Assembly: GCA_025716815.1 (NCBI GenBank)
Contig: JAIXMN010000018.1
Coordinates: forward strand, 310,001-374,000
Source of the DNA: Dichotomocladium elegans
Taxonomy: Eukaryota > Mucoromycota > Mucoromycetes > Mucorales > Lichtheimiaceae
DNA: 64,000 bases
Direction: 5' to 3'
Below, in pieces: positions 22,051 to 33,459 of the stretch; position 1 is the first letter of the stretch; every line of letters begins with the position of its first letter. The notes under the pieces were generated by a model. That model was not told where the DNA came from. It did no database searches and was given only the letters and a program-made list of their open reading frames with translations. A program made the translations under genes and the position numbers.

Positions 22051-23680
22051 ATGTCTCTCGGCCGTACCTGCAGCAAGTGATCAAATTAAAGAAAAAAAAA
22101 AGTGGAGCAAATAGCGAGACTCAAATGCTTACGAATGTGCTATCGTTAGCTCTTTACACTGGCGCCCAGATCCCTACTATCGGTAAACAGAGAAAAAATA
22201 AGAAGCGAACAAAGGAATTACATACATACATTCTTAATAACATGTCTCTTCCTCTACTCCAAAGGCCTGGGTACCTGGCTTTCGAAGCCTGATGAGGTCC
22301 GTAAAGCGGTTTTGCATGCCTTGAAGACGGGTAAGATATAGAAGCACTCCCTAGACCACGCAGGATATGCGCTACGGGTCTAATCAAGCGACCGTCTGGT
22401 TCAGGCTATCGTCATCTTGACTGTGCTTACGTGTACCGCAACGAAGACGAAGTTGGCCAAGGCCTGCGCGAGTCGGGTGTTGCGCGCGAGGATGTCTTTA
22501 TTACATCCAAGGTGCGTGTGCATTGTGCTCGTGATAAGTGGGAGGTGAAGTAATAGGATTGTCGAAATTAATGACTGGGATTGCGTTGTCCTTCCAGCTC
22601 TGGAACACCCACCACCGCCCCGAATATGTAAAGGCAGCCGTGAGGGCCTCTTTAAGAGCCTTGGGAATCGAGTATCTGGGTATGTATGTCGGGAAAAAGG
22701 ATATGGCTACTATACCCTGGACTAGCGCAATTTGTACTCATTTTCTCATCAGATCTGTACCTGATCCACTGGCCCGTCAGCTTTGTCGTAAGTAGCATAG
22801 ACTAATATATTACTGCGTGTGTGTAACGATACTAATGCTGGATCTTTCAACGTATGTATGTAGCCTAACGGCGCACCTGAGGACACTCTCACTGTCCCCA
22901 CGCTCGAGTACCTTTTCCCACAAAAGTGAGTATGCCCTCAGATATCACAGGATTCTTCTTATACAGGTGATGCCTATGTCTACTCTACCTGTAGGGATGG
23001 CAACGTCCATATTGAGGACGTTGACTTTGCCGCCACCTGGAAGGCGATGGAGGAGCTTGTGGATGAGGGTTTAGTGAAGCATATTGGTAAGAAATAGGAA
23101 GAGAATAATGACGCCATGAAAGTCGTTTTACTCAATGTGATGTAATATATAATATATAACAGGCGTCTCCAATTTTGATATTCCCAAGATCGAATATGTC
23201 TTGAAGAACGCTCGTATCCGGCCTGCCGCCAATCAGGTTGAGCTTCATCCCGGTCTTCTACAGCCCGAGCTCTTGGAGTTCTGCAAGAAGGAGAAGATCC
23301 ACATCACCGCCTACTCACCGTTGGGCAACAACATCTACGGCAAGGAGCGCATCATTGACGATCCCGCTGTATGTTGGATATGAATGAAAAGAACAAGGGA
23401 CAGAGGCAGAGGTCCATCATATTAACATTTCCAGCATGATGTATAGATCAAAAATATTGCCAAGAAGCTGAACAAGTCTCCTGCCCAAATCTGCATTGCC
23501 TTCGCAGCCCAACGCGGTGTTTCTGTGGTGCCCAAGAGCGTCACTCCCTCTCGCATTGAGGAGAATTTCCAGGATTTCATCTTAGACAAGGAAGACTTTG
23601 ACGAGGTTTCCAAGCTTGGTGCCCGGAACATCCGCTACAATGACCCTGGAACTGAAGAGTGGAACGTCAAGATCTTTTAA
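22051..23680 (+). CDS. Aldo-keto reductase (NADPH-dependent aldehyde/glycerol dehydrogenase type)
   Basis: A multi-exon gene of about 310-325 residues. Well-supported exons are 22265-22330, 22405-22511, 22598-22679, 22753-22787, 22864-22925, 22995-23086, 23163-23368 and 23447-23680. Catalytic residues are visible: Asp and Tyr in [15 protein letters not shown], Lys in FITSKLWNTH, His in [18 protein letters not shown] and [11 protein letters not shown] are the usual substrate and NADP-binding parts. The 5' end is uncertain. MSLGRT starts at 22051 and must join [11 protein letters not shown] near 22150-22182, but phase allows more than one acceptor. It is a different subfamily from the ARA2-like gene at 7950. 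Gap to VPS72 is 119 nt. Confidence 0.87.
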
Positions 23681-23799
23681 ACCACCTCTGTATAAAATAT
23701 TTGCAAACCCCCCCCCACTTGATGTAGTAATAAAAACGGATTCGGAGTTCTTTTCTCCAATACCACTTTTTCCTTTACTCTTTTCTGTCCCTTTGCACA

Positions 23800-25336
23800 A
23801 TGTCATTCGCAAAAGAACGATCGCGTCGGGAGAATGCAGGCAATCGGTAGAACATGTTTACCTATCCTAAAGAAAAGAATGACCAAGTCTAACCTACTTG
23901 TTGCATTTCTGCCATGCCAGTATGCAGGCATTACTCGATCAGCAGGCGGAATTGGAGGACCTTTTTGAGAAAGAATCGCTGAGCGACGATGAGGAATTTC
24001 TCGCAGAAGGTATTTTGGCCCCAGCCAGGAATGCGAAAGAGGAGGCCAGAGAGAGAATGCATGTCTCTAAGCACCATTCTTGCGTCTATAGCGGAAGACG
24101 AAGTGCAGGACACGGTTGATTCTGATTTTGACACCGAGTCCTCTGAGGAGGAACATGAGCAGGCGCTACTGGGTGCGCAGGAAGACAAGGCAATTGAAAA
24201 ACAGGAACGCCGGGTAAATACATTGGTAGTCAATGGACGATTGGGTGACCATACTAATGTAATATTTGCTTGCTTGTGTGTGTGTGTGTGTGTGCATATC
24301 AGGCGCGGAGACCAAAGCCTATTTCCGCTGCTACTATGCGATATCGCCCGGCAGAAGCGCCACGACAAAAAGAATCCTCCACACCGCGAACACCCCGTGA
24401 ACGAAGGACCAATAGGACAAATGACGCACTACGCCAGTCGTCGCGCAGCACCACTGTACAGAGCCGACTTCATGTTGAAGAGCAAATTCGGCAATATCAA
24501 AATCGGAAGGTAAAAATAGCAGCAGCAGCGATTGTTGACCAGAATAACGTCTAAAAGAGAACGACAAGTCATCAATAGCAAAGCGCGATAGGCCGGTCAC
24601 AAGACGACTGACACAGGAAGAACTACTGGCCGAGGCTGAAGTGACAGAGAGGGAGAATAAAGTGACACTGGAACAGTGGCTCGAAAAGGAAGCAGAGAAG
24701 AAGGACAAGGCAAAGAAGAAGGAGAAGAAAGAAATTGTCGGGCCATTCGTCCGATACATATCGTTCACAGACGGTGACATGCGACCCAGACGGCGAAGGT
24801 TGATCTTGATTGAGCCGGACAAGACGGATAAAGATGCAAATAACGTGCAGACAGAGATCACTGATCCACAGGTGATTGCGTGGCATGAAAAACGCGATCT
24901 TGAAACCAGTGAAATGGAAGGCCGAAATTTGATCACGTTCGTTCACCATCGTCATCTCCAACAACAGCAGCAGCAGCAGAGGCATATACCGTCAATATCT
25001 GGTCTGACGGATCGCGAGCTTGATCGAACAGATCTGATCCCTGAACTGGCTGATTGGGTGGATCGTCCGTTGCGCCCTACTAAACCTATGCTCTGCCCCA
25101 TTACAGGCCTTCCAGCTCGATATAAAGATCCCAAGACAAACGTGCCTTACGCCAATCTGGATGCGTACAAAAAGATACAGGCTTGCTTAAGCAACCAGAT
25201 GGTGTGGTCTCCCGGAATGAAGCTATACGTCGGTGAACCCATAGGTGCTGCGAACGTGCCTAACGGATGGTATCCAGCTATAGCGGGTGAGAAGCCGCGG
25301 GCTTCATCTTCCTCCGAGCGTCCTTGTTTAGAATGA
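23800..25336 (+). CDS. vps72: VPS72/YL1, SWR1-complex H2A.Z-binding subunit
   Basis: Five exons: 23800-23846, 23921-24009, 24092-24213, 24303-24509 and 24560-25336, about 413 residues. The N-terminus has the RSRREN-type start, then an acidic stretch (EDEVQDTVDSDFD) that in YL1 binds the H2A.Z-H2B dimer. A basic middle with LTQEELLAEA follows. The C-terminus holds the YL1_C domain, CPITGLPARYKDPKTNVPY. A short polyglutamine run is encoded at about 24960-24980. Known role: deposits H2A.Z in chromatin through SWR1. Intron 3 carries a (TG)n run. Confidence 0.93.
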
Positions 25337-25626
25337 GGTGTTCTACGGGAATGGCCACACTAGTCGAAAAGAAGAGAGCGAGCGAAAGGATTCCATACTT
25401 TGACCATAAGTTTGTAACATAATATACTATCTGGTTGTACATAGATCACTACAAATAGTTCTTCATACTCCAATGGCGAGGGAAGCTGGAGTCCATCAGG
25501 GATAGGTCTATAGAAATACACAAATAACAAAGGGAAAATGTTTCCCTCGGCGTTTACTGAACCAGGCGATAGTAGCGCTTCTTTCTCTCCCACTTTGGCT
25601 TCCGCTTCAAACCTCTCTTTGCAAAT

Positions 25627-25998
25627 ATGCTAGATACCAAGCATTCAACGTCCTTGACACCCATGGCACTACCGCCCTCTTACAAGGATGCATGCCAAAT
25701 GCAGATGCCTCCGCCCCCTTATATGCCCCAACGACCGGTGCTGTCGACCTATTATGACGGAACGTGTGTCGCGTCTGTGCAACCTCCCGAAGCGGACCGA
25801 GACGGCGAAGATTCGCAGCGGGGAACATTGCGTCGGTATCTAAAGAGCTGGACGACCGTTTTACGTGAAGGACGGTGGACGTTCCTAGGGTGCAGTCTCT
25901 GCTGTATACTTCTCATCGGCATTTTGATCACCGTGGTTTCATTCCGGCCGAATTACCAGCACAGCAGCAAAAGGGTCCATGCTCACCACCGCCAATGA
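25627..25998 (+). CDS. Small single-pass membrane protein with two PY motifs
   Basis: A single-exon ORF of 123 residues. The N-terminal half carries PPSY (16-19) and PPPY (29-32), the form bound by WW domains of Nedd4/Rsp5 ubiquitin ligases. A single membrane helix lies at about 84-106 (LGCSLCCILLIGILI with flanking aromatic residues), preceded by a basic stretch and followed by a short basic tail. No signal peptide is seen, so the N-terminus is probably cytosolic. I do not recognise an orthologue. The build is like a membrane adaptor for an Rsp5-type ligase, which is inference. The stop lies 113 nt before the G-gamma start. Confidence 0.6.
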   Translation: MLDTKHSTSLTPMALPPSYKDACQMQMPPPPYMPQRPVLSTYYDGTCVASVQPPEADRDGEDSQRGTLRRYLKSWTTVLREGRWTFLGCSLCCILLIGILITVVSFRPNYQHSSKRVHAHHRQ

Positions 25999-26111
25999 TT
26001 TTGTGCGATGTTTTTTCCATAAACGGAGGGTTTTCAAATACAAAATTAAACCTTGCAATGGAGCTTTTTTTTTTAAAATCTTCATTTTTCTTACCTTGTC
26101 CAATTGAATCA

Positions 26112-26469
26112 ATGCGGAGCACTAGGCCAGGTAACAGCAGCAGCGGCGGCCGCCAGGCGACGCATCAGCAAAAGCTATCCGAATCAAAGCTGCAACGGAT
26201 TCTGGAATACAGTCAGCGACTCCAGCAACAACTGGAAATGCCACGTATTCCTGTAAGCCAGGCTGCACAAGGGTAAAACAAAAACAATTATAGGGTGTAC
26301 GCGACATTGGTTAATCTTATCACTCCTATCTGGTTTGATATACAGCCTGATTGAATATTGCAACAAGACCTATGACCCGCTTGTACCCTCTGTGTGGGGA
26401 TCTGTCCATCCAGAAAACGATCCATTTGCACCTTCCCGGAAAAAAATGCGTTGTTGCAGTCTCATGTGA
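26112..26469 (+). CDS. Heterotrimeric G-protein gamma subunit
   Basis: Two exons, 26112-26272 and 26346-26469, about 94 residues. An N-terminal helix KLQRILEYSQRLQQQL is followed by the gamma-type block RIPVSQAAQGLIEYCN and DPLVPSVWGSV. The protein ends CCSLM, a CaaX box with a preceding Cys, so farnesylation plus palmitoylation is expected. Known role: pairs with G-beta at the plasma membrane in pheromone or nutrient signalling. The splice join restores AAQGLIEYC exactly. Confidence 0.92.
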
Positions 26470-27289
26470 ATCCAGCACGCGTTTTATACCTACTATGCCA
26501 ATTAGACAATGAACACCGCCATCGCCAACCCATCCATACAATCATCTTGTATTACCCACTTCCATCTACAGAAAAAAAAAAAAGAGATTCCTCTCTGATT
26601 GACGCTAATTTTTTCCCCTCTACCCCTCCCTTGCATCTATCTCTCCCTCTCCGATGCCCTCCGACATAAATGCATGTGATTGAAGCAGCCAAAGAAAGGC
26701 ATAAAAAATAGTGGAGTGAAACATGCGAAGCGAATACCCAGGAGGCTTGTTGGGGGTGTGGGGGTGCGCGAATGGGGTCCTAAACATGGGGTCTGTTTCA
26801 GACCATTGACAGGGAAATCAATTGATGTCTTTCCATGTGACGCAGTTTTTTAATTGCGGTGCTTCGGGAAATGGTATCCATATTTTAGGATGTTGAACTT
26901 GCGGTGCTGTGCTTGTATTTGTGCAGTAGCGTACACTAATATGCAGGACGGTGCTTTTTTTTTCTTCTTCTTCTTCCTTCTCTCTCTCTCATTCGTTAAG
27001 AATAACGTACAGCTCCCCTCTCTCTCTTCCTCTTCCTCGTACGCATCCTCTACCAGGTTGGGTAGTAACTGAAGGCTAGGCAACGACCTTTTTGTTTTAG
27101 TAACCCTTTTCCTCCTCGTTACCGATCTATGCATTGGTAGCGTTTTCTTCTTCAGTTCTATAACTCGTTTTTTTTTTTGTCGGCCGTCCTTTGCGAACCG
27201 TAACCCCCTCCCCCCTTTATCCAATTCCTCCCTCCTCCGCATACATACGCTCTCCGCTTCTAGTCCGCTTGCATTTCACCACCTTCATC
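26470..27289. other. Intergenic, upstream region of PRPP synthetase
   Basis: No coding exon is supported. A strong pyrimidine bias, including TTCTTC and TCTC runs, covers about 26950-27280 on the plus strand just before the start codon, as is common in highly expressed fungal promoters. Confidence 0.5.
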
Positions 27290-28560
27290 ATGTCAGACAA
27301 TTCCATCAAGATTCTAACTGGCAACTCACACCCGGAGCTGGCAAAGCTGGTGGCCAGACGCATTGGGATTGACTTGGCCAAGGCGTCTGTGCTGAAATAC
27401 TCCAACCAGGAGACGTCTGTGACGATTGGCGAGTCTGTCCGAGACGAGGATGTGTTTATCATCCAGTCGGGCTGCGGCGAGATCAATGACAACCTCATGG
27501 AGCTGCTGATTATGATCAATGCCTGCAAGACCGCGTCCGCGCGCCGCATCACAGCTGTCATCCCCTGCTTCCCGTATGCGCGACAAGACAAGAAGGACAA
27601 GAGCCGGGCCCCGATCACCGCCAAGTTGACAGCCAATATGCTCACTGTAGCCGGCGCTAATCATGTCATCACCATGGACCTCCATGCGTCCCAGATCCAG
27701 GGCTTCTTTAACGTCCCTGTCGATAATCTCTACTGCGAACCGTCGATGATCCGGTATATTTCGACCTGCATCCCAAACTGGCGCAACGCCATCATTGTCT
27801 CGCCTGATGCAGGCGGAGCGAAGCGGTAATCGTTTTTTTTCTTTTTGAGAAGAGAGAGAGAGAGAGAGAGGGGAGACAGGGGTGGGTTGGGGGGGGGGTC
27901 CCCAACTCCCGCCTCCCCCAACCCCGGTTGTGAGGGAGGAGATAAAAAAAAAGAGGTAGAGATTGATGGAGGAAGTTGGGAATTGAGGTTAGTGCAACAT
28001 CCATTGCCGATCGTCTCGAGCTGGACTTTGCACTGATCCACAAGGAACGCAAACGTGCCAACGAGGTATCCCGCATGGTGCTCGTCGGCGATGTCCGGAA
28101 CAAGATTGCTATTCTTGTGGACGATATGGCCGATACTTGCGGCACGCTGGGTCTGGCCGCAAAGACTCTCCTAGAAAATGGGGCTGAAAAGGTTTATGCG
28201 ATTGTCGCGCATGGTATTCTCTCCGGCAAAGCCATCAAGGTGATCAATGAATCGGTCATTGAGCGATTGGTGGTCACCAACACGATTCCTCACGAAGATA
28301 AGATGGTACGTTCAGCTACGTTCATGCCTTCTCCAATCCCCGTCATAGCTAGATGGGCTTATGCACGTGACAATGCTTTCATATAACAGGCCATTTGCCC
28401 CAAGCTGGATGTCATCGATATCTCACCCACGCTAGCTGAAGCAATCCGGAGGTAAATGGGGAATGGGGACAACGTGCGTGCCCAATAAAATTAACACTCT
28501 TTTGGTAGAACTCACAACGGCGAGTCCGTTTCCTATCTTTTTTCGAACGTTCCTGAATAA
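27290..28560 (+). CDS. prs: Ribose-phosphate pyrophosphokinase (PRPP synthetase)
   Basis: Four exons: 27290-27825, 27993-28305, 28390-28451 and 28509-28560, about 320 residues, the usual size. Family marks are [55 protein letters not shown], and the PRPP-binding loop [13 protein letters not shown]. The end [13 protein letters not shown] is typical. Known role: makes PRPP from ribose 5-phosphate and ATP for nucleotide, His and Trp synthesis. Intron 1 holds a GA run and a G/C-rich stretch; its acceptor (GAGGTTAG) was chosen because it restores [13 protein letters not shown]. Confidence 0.94.
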
Positions 28561-29796
28561 ATAGATTATCGTTACAATCCTATAAAGCAAATCACATGTT
28601 TCCTTCCCCGCCCTCCAACAGGTCCATTCATATAGACCATAAGGTCACCGTCCTTTGTCATGGACCCATGATCCACAATTCCACATCTTTGAGTTGTGCT
28701 GATGGTCGCACAAACGATCGGGGTCCTTTCCCAATTGTTCATCTGGGGTCGGTGTCGGGCATGATCCACACCATCGCGAACAAAAAAGCGTCTTGCCTCT
28801 TTCCGTCCCCACGCCACACATGCGCTCTCTCTTTCTCTCGCCGTCTAGACCGACCGGACAATGAAACAAATCTGTGCCTGTTACACTTGACAAAAGAATA
28901 AAATAAACCATCCTTTTCCTCGCGCCAATGGCTGTGTGTGGGGGAAAGGCTTGGAGACGGTATTGAAAACTACGTCCGTGTACTCTGATGCAATGGCATG
29001 TCAAGCTGAGCACCGTGTACGCGTGTGCGGGATGCTGATGATCGTATGCCCTGTGAAACGCAAAATGAGGGTCGAGATCTCAACAGACGTCTGCAAAAGG
29101 TCAGTGCGTCCGATTCTTTTGTTGGTGTTTGGTGTTGTGCTCTACAAACGTATATTTTCGTCACACATCACGCGTTGCATATATAAATCGGGCCTCAAGA
29201 CCTGGCCTGAGCTCCCTCTCAGACAGGAAGCGCACGCTTAAGATGCGATCCCCCCTCCATTCATTTTTTTTACCACATTTCGTCTCTCTATTTTTTCTGA
29301 ATGAACCCGGAGAAGGGGATTATTACTTCTTTTCTTTTCACGTCCTTAAAAGCTCACCCTTGCATGATAGGAGTAGAGGAATAGGTCCCAGCTTACCTCT
29401 TGCGGGAATTCGGGATCGTGCTGGAAGGCGATAGGCAAAAAGGAGACATGCTGAACAAGAAAGAAAGAGAGAGAGAGAGAGAGCGCGACAGACGGGTCTT
29501 CTTTATGCAACCCAACATATTGCATGCGGTTGCTCTGGGCATTTTAATAAAATCAAAACGAAAGGAAGAGTCAGATAGAAAAAGGAAATACATGCGACTG
29601 GATGAAGGAGACCCGAAAGCACTACAGACACCGAAGGAGAAGGAAAGAGAGACAGAGACAGAGAGAGGGCAAGAGCATGTAGTAGACAGAGCCAGAGCAA
29701 GAAGAGGGGCAAATCCTGCCTTTCTTTTTATATATATCCATCCTCTTTCACCTCTTCCAGCTTCTTTTCCTTCGACTCTTATGCAAACCGTGTTTT
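28561..29796. other. Intergenic with GA-rich repeat
   Basis: About 1.2 kb upstream of the Boi-like gene. It holds a (GA)n run at about 29462-29486 and a second GA-rich run at about 29640-29680. ORFs up to 136 codons cross these repeats and look accidental. A TATA-like stretch lies at about 29731-29738. Confidence 0.5.
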
Positions 29797-32775
29797 ATGG
29801 CCAAGCTTGAAACTGTATACGCCATTCACAGCTTTGAGGCAGAAAACCAGGACGAAATCGGGTTCACGGCAGGCGACCCGATCGTTGTCCTCGAAAAGGA
29901 CGAAGGCTACAATGATGGCTGGTGGCAGGCATGTTTTGCATGTCTACTCACCTACATTCGCCATTCAAACCATTTCCTTCTCTTTCATGTATTAGGGTCG
30001 AAATGCGCGTGGCGAGATTGGTTTATTTCCAATGAACTATACGACAGCGGCAACCAGCAAAATTGGCGGCGGTAGCGACAGCAGCAGCAGCGGTGAGCTG
30101 GACAAGAAAATCAGCTCGCTCGAGAATGCCATTGCTAAAATTCAAAATTCACCTTCTCGCTCTGGCCTCCACCCTCTTGCCTTGCCCTCGTCACAATTAC
30201 CTACACCTTCCTCCTCTACCTGTACACATCAATCGTCCTTCTTTCCGCTCGACACCCATTCAATGGCGTCGTCCTTTGTTTCTGGCTCTGTTGCTGCTGG
30301 CGGGCGTCGCACCAGCACTTGCGACAGCAATAGCTCAAGTTTATCTGATAGTGTTGGCAGCGAGAGTGAAACTGCGCCACTATCATCACCGTCTTCCACA
30401 GCGCCATCACCTCCTATTCTTCGAAACTTTGCCATATCCAGGCACGTTCAAACCCTTCTCGAGGCAGCCCTGAACCATCCTCGGCTTGTGGGAACAATGC
30501 CCGAGGATTGGGATGTCGATCAGGTCGCTGCATGGATGTATGCAATGGGCTTCGGCAGTGTTGCAGAAAACTTTAAAGGTACTAAACGCGAAGCATTTTC
30601 TGGGCTATTGTTGATTATCACAGATTGCATATGTGTTGATGCGGCGCGAAAAAAAAAAGGAGGAGGAGGAGGAGGAGGAAGACGAAGAGGAGGGAAATCA
30701 TTTCTCTCTAATCAAAAGCTTTCATCTCCTTAATTTCAGCACAAGAAATTACCGGCGATATTTTGATTGAATTGACCCTGCACTCGCTCAAGGAGCTTGA
30801 CATCGACACTTTTGGGAAGCGCTTTAAGATCCATATTGCCATTTTGGCATTGCGCGAGTTCTTTAAATTGGAGGTAAAAGAAAGAAGGGTTTCCATTGCA
30901 GAGGATCGCGTTATTCACGGTCGTTCAGGAAAAGGGGTGCTATGGCAGCCGGTTTCATGATATGTATTACAGCGGTTCTTCCGACGATGACGGCAATGGA
31001 GACCTTGAATCGATATCTACTGCGGCCACCTCGCCTGTTGATTCAGTCCGTAGCAGTAGTAGCGAAGAGCTGGCAATACCGCGCCCTACTTGTCGAAAAA
31101 TGAGTATCGAACGCAAAAATGTCCCAGTTCACGATATCGACCTCTACAACAATTCGATTCATTCGTACGTGTCTTTGCTCTCGATGCTAGAAAAGAATAG
31201 AAATTGATGCTGGATGGAACTATTTCGATCTTTTTAGAAGGCGATTCATCCAGAGATCCCCGTTTTCACCCACATCAAAACCTCAGACCGTTCTTACCGT
31301 TGCCCATCATCCTTCGTTCATAAACAGCGATGGCAACAGCTACCCTGGTCAACACCATCGCCATCACCGTCATATGACCACGGTTAATGTCTTGCCAGAT
31401 ATGGAAGGGTGGCTCAATAAGCAAGGAGACAAGTACAAGACGTGGAACAAGCGATGGTTTGTTTTGAAGGGTCCCAATCTTTTTTATTTTAAAAGCCCAA
31501 AGGTAAACGTTGTGATCCTTCCGTCCTGCGCGTTTCTTTTTTCGTAAAAATATAGACACAGCCTTTCTCTGTCCATAGGATGTCCGCATGAAAGGCATAA
31601 TTAATCTCAGAGGATATCGTGTGATATGCGATGAGCGGATTTACGCCGGCAAATGGTGTATGAAAATCCAGCACGAGCGCGAGCGCACATTTTCCTTTTA
31701 TACCGAGGCCGAAGATTGCATGAGGGCGTGGATGAAGGCTCTCTTGAAGGCCACCATTTCACGTGACTACGGAGGTATGTTTCTTTCTCTCTCTGCGCGC
31801 GTGCGTGCGCATGTGTGTGTTGCTGAGCATGAGTAACATCCGAAATGCCTTACCGAATTCAGATCGTTTGTAGCTCCCGTATTGTCATCAAGCACAGTGA
31901 CAACTATCTCGCTCGACGTTGCGCGTCGTATGAATCCGCGGCCACCGTCCATGATCCTCTACAAAAAGGAACAACGAAGAGCTTCGGCTATGGAATTTCA
32001 CACGATGGAATCGATTGAGATTTCTGGCTATCATAATGCCAGGCGAGCCACCCTTGGAGGCAGCGTTCCTTCGGTTGCAAATTCCGGGCAAGACGAGAGC
32101 GAGATGATAACGAGTAAAGAGTTCTATACAACCGACGGCAGCGAAGACAACAGTGATGAGGACTATTCCTCGTACACACGGACCATCGAGAGCCAGCAGG
32201 AGCTACAGGATTCAGGATTTGATGGTGCCGAGGAAGGCGCCATGGCCGAAAATAAAGGGACAGCCATGACAGCCGAAGCTGGGCGACGGCTTTCAAGGTC
32301 GGTGATGGAGGGCGGCCGGCCGTGCTCGAACGTTGTTCAGTCCAAGGTGGCCGACACGGACGAATGGACGACGCTTGATTACCTCGACTGGATCCGAGAT
32401 CGTGTCAGCAGCGGCCATCGAATATCGAGCCTGGATGAATTGCGATCAGGCCAAGTGCTGGTTGAACTCCTCGAGAACCTGAGCGGCATGACTGTGCGCC
32501 GCCCACCCAAGGCTGCCCATGGATCGACAAGCATGGAGATGTTGGAGACCATTGTGGCAGCCTTCAAGTTCATGAGCCGCGAGGGAATCGACGTCGAAGG
32601 GCGCATCACGATCAAAGGTGAAGCAGAATGAAAAGGAGAAGCGGATTGTCTCTGTGCTTTTTTTTTCTGACTTGTTTCCCCTCCTTCCCCATTTGTAGAT
32701 GTGTTTGGAGGGAACGAGCCCAAGTTGAAGGAAATGCTCGATATCATTCGTCTCTGGGCAGACTCACTAAAGTGA
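29797..32775 (+). CDS. Boi/Pob1-type polarity scaffold: SH3, SAM, PH plus C-terminal CH domain
   Basis: Eight exons: 29797-29928, 29996-30578, 30740-30873, 30929-31164, 31238-31502, 31579-31774, 31874-32617 and 32699-32775, about 788 residues. SH3 lies at about 5-52 (FEAENQDEIGF to GEIGLFPMNY), SAM at about 217-282 (DWDVDQVAAWMYAMGF, ITGDILIELTLHSL), and PH at about 417-512 (MEGWLNKQGDKYKTWNKRWF). A CH-like domain occupies about 683-785 (YLDWIRDRVSSGHR to GGNEPKLKEMLDIIRLW). SH3-SAM-PH is the plan of yeast Boi1/2 and fission yeast Pob1, which act in polarised growth and exocytosis with Cdc42 and formins. The CH part suggests an actin or tubulin link. Intron 1 begins with GC. Confidence 0.88.
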
Positions 32776-33459
32776 GACATCTTGCCCAAATGCTTGACAA
32801 CTGTTCCTCCCCACAAAGGGAAAATAATCATCTTCTATTCCCAACTACTCTACTCTACTTTAATCTAAGCTAAATCGAGATGCTAATAACTGAATATATA
32901 TATCTAAACTTTTCTTTGCTCTATGGCTTCCTAGACATATCTTGTTCCACTGGTCTCCGCCCGGTAAAAGTTGCCTTTTGTGTCAAGTTTCACATTGAAA
33001 CATTACCACCTGTGCGTTGGCGATTTGTGTCTTGATCGCCATGCATCTTTTCCTCAAAATGCAAGTTGACATTGGGTGTCTTTGCAACGAGGAAAAAGAG
33101 AGAGAGAGAGAGAGAGCTCTTGGTTTTTCTTTCTTCTTCTATTTCTCTCTCGCCTGATCGAATCCGCCGCGGGGACATTGCAATGGATCGAGGAGGAACT
33201 GACATCCTCATTCTGAGGCCCTAGTTCAACGATGGACAAAAAAGGCAATTCGATTTTTTTTTGTCTCAGACTTCCCCATGGGCATGAATGGCATTAGAAA
33301 TAAAGCAACGTTCTGTGCTGACGTTCTTTCTTTTTATCATTTCACTATTACTCTTATTCTTATTCCCTTATAACCCTACACGCACACCTAGAGAGAGAGA
33401 GAGACATACATTCGCATTCTCTCTATCTCCTTGTCTTTATATTTTTCTTTCAACTTCAA
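32776..33459. other. Intergenic with GA/TC runs
   Basis: Lies between the Boi-like gene and the transporter. It has a (GA)n run at about 33097-33117 and a short one at about 33391-33403. The last 150 bases before the transporter ATG are pyrimidine-rich. No exon supported. Confidence 0.6.

Noticed and set aside
27976..28386. Separate ORF beginning just before PRPP synthetase exon 2
   Set aside because: It is exon 2 of PRPP synthetase; the acceptor at 27992 gives [13 protein letters not shown] across the join.
29400..29810. 136-codon plus-strand ORF
   Set aside because: Made largely of GA-repeat codons (ERERERE); it overlaps the start of the Boi-like gene in another frame.
30874..30901. A 28-nt intron in the Boi-like gene
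   Set aside because: A 55-nt intron ending TTCAG at 30928 keeps the same downstream frame and is a normal size.
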